Source of the DNA: Massariosphaeria phaeospora
Lineage: Eukaryota; Ascomycota; Dothideomycetes; Pleosporales
Length of the DNA: 64,000 bases
Reading direction: 5' to 3'
NCBI GenBank assembly: GCA_011032825.1
Contig: JAADJZ010000021.1
Span: forward strand, 124,001 to 188,000
Each line of letters starts with the position of its first letter. Position 1 is the first letter of the stretch. Both the position numbers and the translations under genes were made by a program. Below, one piece after another: positions 24,171-34,275 of the stretch. The notes beneath the pieces are model-generated. The model was given only the letters and a program-made list of their open reading frames with translations. It did no database searches and was not told the origin of the DNA.

Positions 24171-26023
24171 TAACGTATTAGATTATTACCTCGGTTAGAC
24201 TATTACCTTGGTTAGTTTTTGCCAAGAGCACTACCAACTCTATTAACGCAATATGTTACAACAACAAAACACAATAGCGTTTAACTAAAAAAGCCAAATT
24301 AAGCTTGCTCTTTCTGCCTATTATAATTACAAATTTCAAAGCTTTTAACGCGCTGCTAAAGTATTCAATGTACTACATACAACGTTAACTAATTAATATA
24401 ACAAAATTGTATTTCTTTAATATAAACGCAACGGCTGCTAAAAGCTTACTGCAACTAAAGAGCAAACAATTGTTCAATATATCCTTAACTTTAATTTGCA
24501 AGAATTTGCACTTTAGCTGTCTAAAGTAGAAAATATAAAAGATAAACTAGTAGCTGCGCAAGGTATTAAGCTAGTAGGCAAGAAATAAGCTACAAGATTT
24601 GTAACGCGTTTAAAAAAGCTTAAAATAGCTTTTAATTAAGCAAAAAACTAGCAAAGAATACAACAAGAAAATTTTAAAGTAATTAGCGCGTAGTTCAAGC
24701 TTGTTAGAGATACTAAAGCTAAGTACGGCATCTACGAGAATAACGTGCACAACTTTAATAAAACTAGCTTCTAAATAAGCGTAATTGAGTTTATAAATGT
24801 CGTTACAAGCTTTTAAAAACGTACTTAACCTAATCTAATCTAGCTAGGCAATTAAGAGTAGGTAATAGTTATTCAAAGCATCTGCGCTGCAAGGTACGCA
24901 ATTGCGCTTTTTATTATCTACAAAAAGCGCGTTTACATTTTAGCATAGTACAAGAAGAACTTTATACCTAGCAATTAAAAGCTTTTAGTTTTTAAAAATA
25001 GCTAGACAAACAACGCTTTTGGTTTTAAGTAGTTAAAGCATTTTGACGCGCATACAAAAGCGCGTTAGGTAGAAAGTTATTAGCTGCTTATTCTAAACGG
25101 CTATAAGAGCTACTAATTTTAAAATTTTAAAAACTATTGCTTTAAAAACAAGATCTTTACGCTTTGCATGCTAGCTTATTTATTTTATATTCTTTAGCTG
25201 CTAGATGTAGTTTGCTTTGCGCTGCTAAAGCTAAAGTACTCTTAACGCGTTTGGAACTTAGCGCGCTAGCGCGTTTTCTTTATTAACAAAGAAAGCTTTC
25301 TGCTAGCCTTTAGAAACGCTTTTTTTAAAGTGTTCACAACAAAAAACTGCAAGAAAGCTTTTAAAGTTTTAAAGCTAGTTTCTATTAACGCGCAAGTAGT
25401 TTTTAATTGATTTAAAATACGGCTACGTACTCTACTACTACTTCTCGCACTAGAAACACTATAGCAGTCAAAGACTCTAACTAATACGCTTGAATTTAGA
25501 TCGCAATTAAAGCTTATTACTACTAAGCTTGGTTTCTTTCTATTATCTTTAAAGAATAGAGTTAACTAGCTTGTTAAAAAGTTCTACTAGATAGCCTATT
25601 AGGTTAAGCTAATGCGCAATTAAATCTCTAGCCTTAAAAAAACTATTAAAGAAGCAACAAAAAGAAAATTACGAAAATAGAAGCGGATTTAGACAGGTAG
25701 CACAATAGAGTATAGTAACAAATTAGCGCAAGTAGCTGCTAAAGCGTTTACAGCACTTTAGCTATTAAAGAAAGCGCGTAGTAAAAAGAGTTAAGAAAAA
25801 GCACAACTAGCTCTACGGCGCTGTAGAAACTATAGTAATACAAGACACAATACTTAAACTTGTTAAAAGAATATAGAAAAAGCTTTTAAATCTAAAGCTA
25901 GCACAACGTACGCAGGTTCCTTGTTTGATAGCAATTAATTTAATGTTCTTTGAAATAAGTTGGTTGTACTAAGAAAAACTAACCAAGGTAATAGTCTAAC
26001 CGAGGTAATAATCTAATACGTTA
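24171..26023 (+). mobile_element. Pg7: pogo/Fot1-like transposon relic, TIR group B, best view of the transposase
   Basis: Length is 1853 bp. Both ends are TAACGTATTAG, then ATTATTACCTCGGTTAG and ACTATTACCTTGGTTAG. Plus-strand translation through stops shows the DDE_1 transposase order: TIVQYI, then LAARG-like and GKK, RFVTRLK, DTKAKYGI, NNFDETGF-like positions, VGNSYSKHL, a block like LLALHSLQLLDVVCFALLKL, then FINKESFLLAF. Near 25820 there is a zinc-knuckle-like RRC...HNT...TC end. No ORF remains. Confidence 0.86.
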
Positions 26024-27487
26024 TCTAAAGTAGCGCTAATTTAGTATAGCTAAGCTTGTAATTGTAATTAAAATTAACTACTATAAAATTCTATCTACTA
26101 CTACTAAATAGCCGAAGCATAGCTTTTTATTTACACTTACTTATACGAAAGCTAGTAGCTTAGCTACTTATAGCTACGCTTTTAAACTTACGCTTTTTAG
26201 CGCATTAAAGCTATACAAGCTTATTTTTTTTAGAAAGCTTACTTAATTTAATGCTAACGAAGTACTTGTAAAAGCGTAAAATTACGTTGATTTAGTTAAC
26301 TACTTTTTAATACGTGTATACTAAGTACTATAAAAATATAAAATCTTGTTCTAGCACGAAAAAAAAGTTCATTGCGAGTAGAGAAAATAAAGATTAACTA
26401 AGTAGAGATAACAGCGAAGTAAGCGCATTTAAACGAGCTCTAGGTAAAGCTACTAGCGTTGCGCTACAATTTTAGCAAAACTAGCGCTTAACTAGCGCAG
26501 CTGCTAATTCGCAACGCGCTAACGTATTTACTAGTTTTGCAATACTTGCACCTAGTGCAGCTTTACAAGCAGTTATTTAAAATACTTAACAATAATAGCA
26601 ATTAAATGTGCTTGCTAAGTTTAGTATTATCTAACTTTTAAGTAGATTGTTGCAGCGCGTTGTAATATTATTTTACAACTAATTGCAATTTGCAGCTTAT
26701 TACGCGAGTTTAGTGTTTTTTGCTAAGCGTTTAGCGCTAGCTAGCGTAAGTCTAGCGCTAACTAGCGCTTACTTACTACGCTTTCTAATCTAGTTTCTAC
26801 TAAAAGCAGCTAGTAGCATATAAAATACAGCGCTAGTGTTGCTACGTAGCGTTAAATGTTTTGCTTTTGCTTTACATTACGTTTTTGCGGCCTAAATAGC
26901 AGCCGCCGATTTGCTACTTGCAAATCTCGATTTTAGCTAATTTTAACACTTGTTAGTTGCCTATTTAGGCTTAGCGCAAGTAAAAAATTAACTAATTTAA
27001 TAGCTATTAACATAGTTGTTATTGCTTATTTAATTTTAGCTTAGTTGCTTTAGCAACTTTTCTACGCGAGTTAGCGTTGCAGTTTTGCTAACGCTAACGT
27101 CGCAACTTTAGGTTTTAGTTATAGAAGCTAGTTTTCGCTAGCTCGATTTTCGCTTAATTATGTAACTGCGTTTTTTAACTTTTTAAGCGTATTTTTGAGA
27201 ATAATGCTAGGTAGTATTTGAATAGCTAAAGTAGTATTCAATTAGAAGCTGCCTAAAGAAATACAATTTAATAACAAAAAAAATTAATTACAAAATGTAA
27301 AAGTTTGCGCAAAAATGCTATGCTAGGTAATAGAATTGTAATTAATAAAAAGCTAATAAGCCTTTGAGCAGAAAACTATCTACAAGTTAAATTGAATTAT
27401 TTTATATTCAATTAGTTTCGGCGACTTTCGAAACTTTTAACTTTTAACTAAAGTTACTACTAAGAACTTTTTAACTCTAGCTTAATA

Positions 27488-28045
27488 TAGTACTAAGCTT
27501 TAGCATTCTTAACTAGCTAAAACTACGCGCTAATTACTTTAAAATTTTCTTGTTGTATTCTTTGCTAGTTTTTTGCTTAATTGAAAGCTATTTTAAGCTC
27601 GCTTAAACGCGATACAAATCTTGTAGCTTATTTTTTACCTACTAGCTTTTTACTTTGCGCAGCTACTAGTTTATTTTCTATATTTTCTACTTTAAACAAC
27701 CGAAGTGCAAATTCTCGCAAATTAAAGTTAAGAATATATTGAACAATTGTTTGCTCTTTAGTAGCAGTAAGCTTCTAGCTGTTTAAAGTACAATTGCGTT
27801 GTGCAGCAATTCTTTTCACGCGTTAACAAAAAGTTTAAAAAAGTACGTTAAACGCAGCAGCAGCATCGTTAGCGCTTTAAAACTATTTAAATTGAAAAGC
27901 GTATAAAGCAAAAGTAATTTTTTCTTTCTATTAATTAGATTGCACGTTATTTAATTAAGGCATTGTTAATCAAAAGTAGAGTAAGTATTGCTAAGAGATT
28001 TTCAACTACTTAGTAATATTAGCTACTTAGTAATCGTTTACGTTA
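27488..28045 (-). mobile_element. Pg8: truncated pogo-like relic, TIR group C
   Basis: The right end, reverse complemented, is TAACGTAAACG, then ATTACTAAGTAGCTAAT and ATTACTAAGTAGTTGAA, as in Pg1. The interior matches the N-terminal third of Pg1 and Pg12. The left break is at about 27488. Confidence 0.75.
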
Positions 28046-28908
28046 ACTAGATAGATAATATTATACTAGTTAAGTACTACGTTTTTAACAGCCTATATAG
28101 TAGCTACAAAGTTAAAATTCTTTATTTTAGTACTAAACCTAAATTACGCAAAAAGCGCTTTTTTTAACGTACCTAACAAGTTAGCGAGCTACACGAGTTA
28201 GCGAAATACTTTTGCTAAGTTTTTACTAACTCTACCTATGTACGCAATGCTTTAACAACAACACTAAATAGAACCTTCTAATAAACGTTAAATACAAAAT
28301 ACTTTTTAAGCTTTTAAACAAAATGCGATACTTTTTATGCAACGCGCTGCAGCTATCTATAACGTTGCTCGAACAATACTAAGCTATTAACGCGCTAGAC
28401 AACTTTTACAAGCAAATTGCTAGCTTAAATTAATAAATCTAATAAAAACTAAAGAAAGCGTAGTTGTTGAGCATATACTTAAGCTTATTACGCGCGAATT
28501 TTTCTTTAAGCTTGCAGCTATAGCTAATATAGCTAATTTCTTGCGCGCAAAGCGCAATCTAAGCTAAGTTAGCTTAAACTAGTTTAGTATGTAAGTTAAG
28601 CGCTGCTTTAAGTTTACAATAAAGTTCAATTGCAAGTACAATTATAAAAAAGCGCTTTGCAAGAATCTAGAATTTATTTAAAACTAGTTTAGTTTAGTAG
28701 CTAATATTAAAGCTAAGTACAGCATTTAGAATGAAAATACGTATAACTTTAACAAAACAAGCTTTATAATAGACTAGATATTAACTAAAGCAGTTGTTAT
28801 AGCTTTAGAAAAACGAGAATAGCTAAAGGCAGTGCAGCAAAGTAACAAAAAGTAAACAATAGTTATTCAAAGCATTAACGCAATAGGTTAAGCTATTTTA
28901 CTTTTTAT

Positions 28909-31213
28909 TAACGTACTTTACGGGCTCGCCGGACACATAGGTTCGCCGAACACTTTTGCTAAGCTTCTACCAAAACTACTCTATTCTAGCGCAAAACAGC
29001 TTACTTTAGCTCTATATAAAGCAATTTAACCTAAAATATTATTTAAAGTTTACTTTTGCTGCTGTTACGATCTAGTATTACGACTAGGCTTAGCGCGAAG
29101 CGCTTGAGTTATAAGCTACCAATAGAGTTACACAGCAAGCTAACTAAACCTCGGTTACGTAACCGCTTATTAGTAAGCGCTTAAGAATAAGCACGCTTAA
29201 TAGTAAGCGCTTGGCAATAAGCACTGCTTAGTAGTAAGCGCTTAAGAATAAGCAAAAACACTTTCTAGTATATAGACCTAGGAAAACAACGCACTTTTAC
29301 AGTCGTTGTTTTTAATTTTACAATCTACAAGTTAACTTTTACTTTAACTTCTATACTCTTTGCAGAACGAAGCTTGCTACTGCCTTAGTATTAAACGCTA
29401 TACAACTCTTCTAGTCCATTGAACTTACTTATTCCCCAAAAACCAACCTAAGCCTAATAAACGACTTTTTTAAGTTCGCTTAGCTTTTACAGCTGCTTGC
29501 TTACACGTACGTACGTTATGCCTAGTTTAACTACACTATCTACACTACCTTTGAGATAGTTTACCTACTTTAGCGCGCACTTGCGTTTTTAGCTTTTTTT
29601 TATTACTACGCGTTTTAAACTTCTTTAGAGTAGTTAAACGAGCTTTATTCTTAACTATTAAAGTTTTTTTTGCCTAAACCTGCTTTCTTTTATGCGATTT
29701 ACGTTGCGTAGCAGCTTTATTTGCTACTTTTAGCTTAGCTATTTTCTATTGCGCTAACACTAGCTTGTGCGCAATAATAGCTGTTTTTTTTTAAACTTTC
29801 TTAAAAGCTTTTACTATAAAAGTTAGCGAGCTATCTATATACTTCTAAATTCTTGCTTTTACAAGCGTTAATTACGACTTTAATTTAAAAGTATTGCTTA
29901 GAGTTTGCAACTGCTAGAGCTTATTGCTAAAAAGTAGTAGTAATAAAGTACGCAACTAAACGTTAAAAGCTGTTATAACTTATTTTAAGTTAAATAAAAC
30001 TAATCTAGCGCTTTAAAACTTTTTTTAGATATTACTAAAAGTAATTGCTGCATTATAGGCGCGTATAAAGCATAGTAGAAACTTAAGTTTTGTAATGTAA
30101 ATAATTTAGTTGCGCATAAAATCTTCGGCTTAGCGCCTATACGCTTTTTTTAGAGAAGCAAAACAACTTACATTAAAAAGCTATAAAAAGTACAATAAGT
30201 GCGAAAGCATATAAATAGTAATAATTTTGTTTTTCTTGTAGTATTGCTAGAATGCAAGCGAGTTATAGCTTTTATAGCCGTTAATTGCGAGTAGTTAGTA
30301 GGCACTAACTACTTTCTTTTTTGTATACTTATCAAAGTGCTTTAGCTACTGCAAGCTAAGTTTATTTGTTGTCTAGCTATTCTTAGAATCTGCAATAACC
30401 TAGTTCTAAAGCAGATTTTTTTCTTTGTACTAAGCAAAGAAGTAATAGCAGCTTTTAAAAATAATAAAAAGTAAAATAGCTTACTTTGTTGCGTTAATGC
30501 TTTAGATAACTGTTGTTTATTTTTTATTACTTTGCTGTATTGCTTTTAGCTGTTTTTATTTCTCTAAAGCTGTAACAACTGCTTTAGTTGTTATCTAGCT
30601 TATTATAAAGCCTGTTTTGTTAAAGTTGTATGTGTTTTTATTCTAAATGCTGTAACGTTACTTAGCTTTAATGTTAGCTACTAGGCTAAACTAGCTCTAA
30701 ATAACTTTCAAGTCTTTGCAAAGCGCTTTTTTATAATTGTACTTGCAATTAAACTTTATTGTAAACTTAAAGCAGTGCTTAACCTACGTACTAAGCTAGT
30801 TTAAGCTAACCTAGCTTAAATTGCACTTTGCGCGCAAGGAATTGGCTATATTAGCTACAGCTGCGAGTTTAAAAGAAAATCCGCGCGTAATAAGCTTAAG
30901 TATATACTCAACAACTACGCTGTCTTTAGTCTTTGTTAAATTTATTAATTTAAGCTTGTAATTTACTTGTAAAAGCTGTTTAGCGCGTTAATTGCTTAGT
31001 GTTGCTTAAGAAATGTTATAGATAGCTGTAGCGCGTTGCAAAAAAAGTATTGCATTTTGTTTAAAAGCTTAAAAAGCAGTTTGTATCTAACGTTTATTAG
31101 AAAGCTTTATTTAGTATTGTTGTAGAAGCATTGTATACATAAGTAGAGTTAGTAAAAGCTTAGCAAAAGTATTCGGCGATCTCGTATGTCCAGCGAGCTC
31201 GTAAAGTACGTTA
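28909..31213 (-). mobile_element. Pg10: pogo/Fot1-like relic inside Pg9, split by a solo LTR
   Basis: Left end is TAACGTACTTT plus ACGGGCTCGCCGGACAC and ATAGGTTCGCCGAACAC; the right end matches. The ends are of the same type as Pg6. Total is 2305 bp; without the 429-bp LTR and its 5-bp duplication it is 1871 bp, normal for the group. The interior is collinear with Pg2. Confidence 0.87.
29063..29491 (+). repeat. Solo LTR of the GYP3 family with 5-bp target duplication
   Basis: Runs from TGTTACGATC to CTTTTACA and is flanked by GCTGC at 29058-29062 and 29492-29496. The empty site TTTTGCTGCTTGCTTAC is present uninterrupted in sister Pg copies (for example near 12610 and 31950). It contains three tandem copies of about 32 bp built on GTAAGCGCTTAAGAATAAGC (29167-29262). 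It is the product of LTR-LTR recombination. Confidence 0.9.
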
Positions 31214-31979
31214 TTACTATTTGCATATTTTTGCACTTATCGTACTTTCTACAGCTTTTTAATGTAAGTTGTTTTGCTTTTTTAAAAAAAGTGTACAAGC
31301 GCTAAGCCGAAGATTTTACACGCAACTAGATTACTTACATTACAAAATTTAAGTTTTTACTATACTTTATACGCGCTTATAATGCTGCAATTACTTTAGT
31401 AATATCTAAAAAAAGTTTTAAAGCGCTAGATTAGTTTTATTTAACTTAAAATAAGTTATAACAGCTTTTAACGTTTAGTTGCGTACTTTATTACTACTAC
31501 TATTTATTAACAACAAGCTTTAGCAGTTGCAAACTTTAAGCAATACTTTTAAACTAAAGTTGCAATTAACGTTTGTAAAAGCAAAAATTTAAAAGTATGT
31601 AAATAGCTTACTAACGTCTATAGTAAAAGCTATTAAAAAAGTTTTAAAAAAAGTAGCAATTATTGCGCACAAGCTAGTGTTAGCGCAAAAAGAAATTGCA
31701 AAGTTTTAAGTAGTAAATAAAGCTGTTACGCAGCGTAGAACGCATAAAAGAAAGTAGGTTTAAGCAAAAAAAACTTTGATAGTTAAAAATAAAGCTCGTT
31801 TAGCTGCTCTTAAGAACTTTAAAGCGCGTAGTAATAAAAAAAAGCTAAAAACGCAAGTGCGCGCTAAAAGAAGTAAGCTAACTTAAAAGCGCTGCGAGCA
31901 ATGCAATTAAACTAAGCATAACGCGCGTACGTGTAAGCAAGTAGCAAAAGTAAACTTTAAATAATATTTTATATTGTAT

Positions 31980-33847
31980 TAACGTACTTTACGAGTTCGT
32001 GCACTACACAGGTTTGTACACTACTTTTGCCAAGCTCCTACCAAAACCACTCTATTCTAGCGCAAAACAGCTTAATTTGGCCTTGTATAGAGCAATATAA
32101 CACGAGATATTATTTAAAGTTTACTTTTACTGCTTGCTTACACGTACGCGCGTTATGCCTAGTTTAATTACACTGTCTACAGCGCTTTTGAGTTAGCTTA
32201 CTTTCTTTAGCGCGCACTTGCTTTTTTGCTTTTTTTTTATTACTACGCGTTTTAAACTCTTTTAGAGCAGTTAAACGAGCTCTATTTTCAACTATTAAAG
32301 TTTTTTCTGCTTAAACCTGCTTTCTTTTGTGCAATTTTTGTTGCGTAGCAGCTTTATTTGCCGCTTAAAGCTCTGCGATTTTTTTTTGCGCTAACACTAG
32401 CTTGTGCGCAATAATTGCTGCTTTCTTTAAAACTTTCTTAAAGGCTTTTACTATAAAAGTAGGCGAGCTATTTATATGCCTTTAAATTTTTGCTTTTACA
32501 AGCGTTAATTGTAACTCTAGTTTAAGAGTATTACTTAGAGTTTGCAATTGCTAAGGCTTGTAGTTAATAAGCAGTAGTAGTAATAGAGTACGCAACTAAA
32601 CGTCTAAAGCTATTATAACCTGTTCTAAGTTAAATAGAACTAATCTAGCGCTTTGAAACTTTTTTTGAATATTACTAAAAGTAATTGCAGCATTGTAAGC
32701 GCGTATAAAGTATAGTAAAAACTTAAGCTTTGTAATGTAAGTAATCTAGTTACGCATAAAATCTTCGGCTTAGCGCTTGTACGCTTTCTTTAAAAAAGCA
32801 AAACAACTTACATTAAGAAGCTGCAAAAAATGCGATAAGTGCAAAAGCATGCAAATAGTAATAATCTTGTTTTTCTTGTAGTATTGCTAGAATGCGAGCG
32901 AGTTGTAGCTTTTATAGCTGTTGATAATAAACAGCCGATAAGCGCCTAAAACTCTTTTCTTTGTATGCTTATCAAAGTACTTTAACTACTGCAGCTTAAG
33001 CTCGTTTGTAGTTTAGCTGTTCTTAAAAACTACAATAACCTAGTTCTAAAGCAGATTCTCTTTTTTGTACCAAGCAAAGAAGTAATAGCAGCTTTTAAAA
33101 ATAATAAAAAGTAGAATAGCTTACTTTGTTGCGTTAATGCTTTGAATGACTATTGTTTACTTTCTATTGCCTTGTTGTATTGCCTTTAGTCGTTCTCGTT
33201 TCTCTAAAGTTGTAACGACTGCTTTAGTTAATATCTAGCCTATTATAAAGCCTAACTCGTTAAAGTTGTACGTATTTTTATTCTAGATACTGTACTTGGC
33301 TTTTATGTTAGCTACTAGGCGAAACTAGCTTTAGATAACTTTAAAATTCTTGCAAAGTGCTTTTTTGTAATTGTACTTGCGATTAAACTTTATTGTAAAC
33401 TTAGAGCAGTGCATAACCTACGTACTAAACTAATTTAAGCTAACTTAGCCTAGATTGCGCTTTGCGCGCAAGGAATTAGCTATATTAGCTACAGCTACGA
33501 GCCTAAAGAGAAATCTACGCAAAATAAAGTTAAGTATATGCTCAACAACTACGCTCTCTTTAGTCTTTGTTAGATTCTTTAATTTAGGCTAGCGATTTGC
33601 TTGTAGAGTTTGTTCTACGCGTTAGTAGCTTAGTGTTGTATAAGTAACTTTGTAAATAGCTGCAGCGCGTTGCAAGAAAAGTGTTGCATTTTGTTTAAAA
33701 GCTTAAAGAGCAGTTTGTATCTAACGCTTATTAGAAAGCTCTATTTAGTATTGTTGTTAAAGCATTACGTATAGAGGTAGAGTTGGTAGAAGCTTGGCAA
33801 AAGTAGTGCACGAACCTGTGTAGTGCACGAACTCGTAAAGTACGTTA
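31980..33847 (-). mobile_element. Pg11: pogo/Fot1-like relic inside Pg9, TIR group A
   Basis: Length is 1868 bp. Left end is TAACGTACTTT plus ACGAGTTCGTGCACTAC and ACAGGTTTGTACACTAC. The right end, reverse complemented, is TAACGTACTTT plus ACGAGTTCGTGCACTAC and ACAGGTTCGTGCACTAC. Same unit type as Pg2 and Pg14. It interrupts Pg9 at a TA, and Pg9 resumes at 33848. Confidence 0.87.
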
Positions 33848-33961
33848 TACTATACAAAGCTAAAGTAAATTTTTTTGCGCTAGAATAAAAGTATTTTTGG
33901 TAAGAGCTTAGTAAAAGTGTTTTGCTAACTCGTGTAGCTCGCTAACTCGTTAGGTACGTTA

Positions 33962-34275
33962 CTAAATAATTTAACTTTTATTAAATAGTTTTAACTATTA
34001 ATAAAACAACTAAACTTTTTTTGTTTATTTGCTAAACTAAGTTTTGTATAATAACTTGCTACTTTGCTTGCTTCTAGTACGCTTTCTACGCTAGTAAAAT
34101 GTTTTCTTTGCTATTATAGCTAATAAATACTATTACAAATTTCTAAAACGTTTACTAGTTACTACGTAGCGCTTTTACTATCTAGTTAAGTTTTTAAGTA
34201 TAACTTGTAGTATTAGCGTAGTAACAACGTTTTTTTAGGTAGTAATATTAAGCACTGCACTACTTGCGCGTACAG
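33962..34275. other. Unassigned AT-rich gap
   Basis: About 314 bp between Pg9 and Pg12. No terminal repeat, coding signature or similarity to another part of the window recognised. Confidence 0.4.

Larger units (their letters stand above)
21310..27250 (-). mobile_element. Probable Mutator-like element (MULE) with about 100-bp inverted ends, interrupted by an H-MITE and Pg7
   Basis: A segment at about 21313-21415 (GCAGCTTCTAATTGG, ACTACTTTGGCTATTCAAAT, AATACGCTTAAAAAGTTAAA) recurs as an inverted copy at about 27150-27250. Between them on the minus strand, 23212-23409 reads FNVAYCFF...LAIKALKRYFNN...YFVTNNNSKLKAALY. This resembles the MULE transposase core, where the family has a VTDxxxAL motif. 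Without H-MITE A1 and Pg7 the unit would be about 3.7 kb. I could not find a 9-bp target duplication, so the boundary and the superfamily call are moderate. Confidence 0.5.
28165..33961 (+). mobile_element. Pg9: pogo-like relic split by Pg10 and Pg11
   Basis: Left end (28165) is TAACGTACCTA, then ACAAGTTAGCGAGCTAC and ACGAGTTAGCGAAATAC. The reverse complement of the right end (to 33961) is TAACGTACCTA, ACGAGTTAGCGAGCTAC, ACGAGTTAGCAAAACAC. This end sequence is unique in the window. The pieces 28165-28908, 31214-31979 and 33848-33961 are collinear with Pg14. They sum to 1624 bp, about 250 bp short because sequence is missing at the Pg10 junction. Both interruptions are bounded by TA. Confidence 0.8.

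Noticed and set aside
29167..29262. Three-unit tandem repeat as a CRISPR array or origin iterons
   Set aside because: It lies within a solo LTR with a proven 5-bp duplication, units directly adjoin without unique spacers, and the genome is eukaryotic.
5845..34000. Tandem 17-bp units as CRISPR-like repeats or a centromeric satellite
   Set aside because: They occur only in pairs at transposon ends and are never arrayed, so they are terminal binding-site-like motifs.
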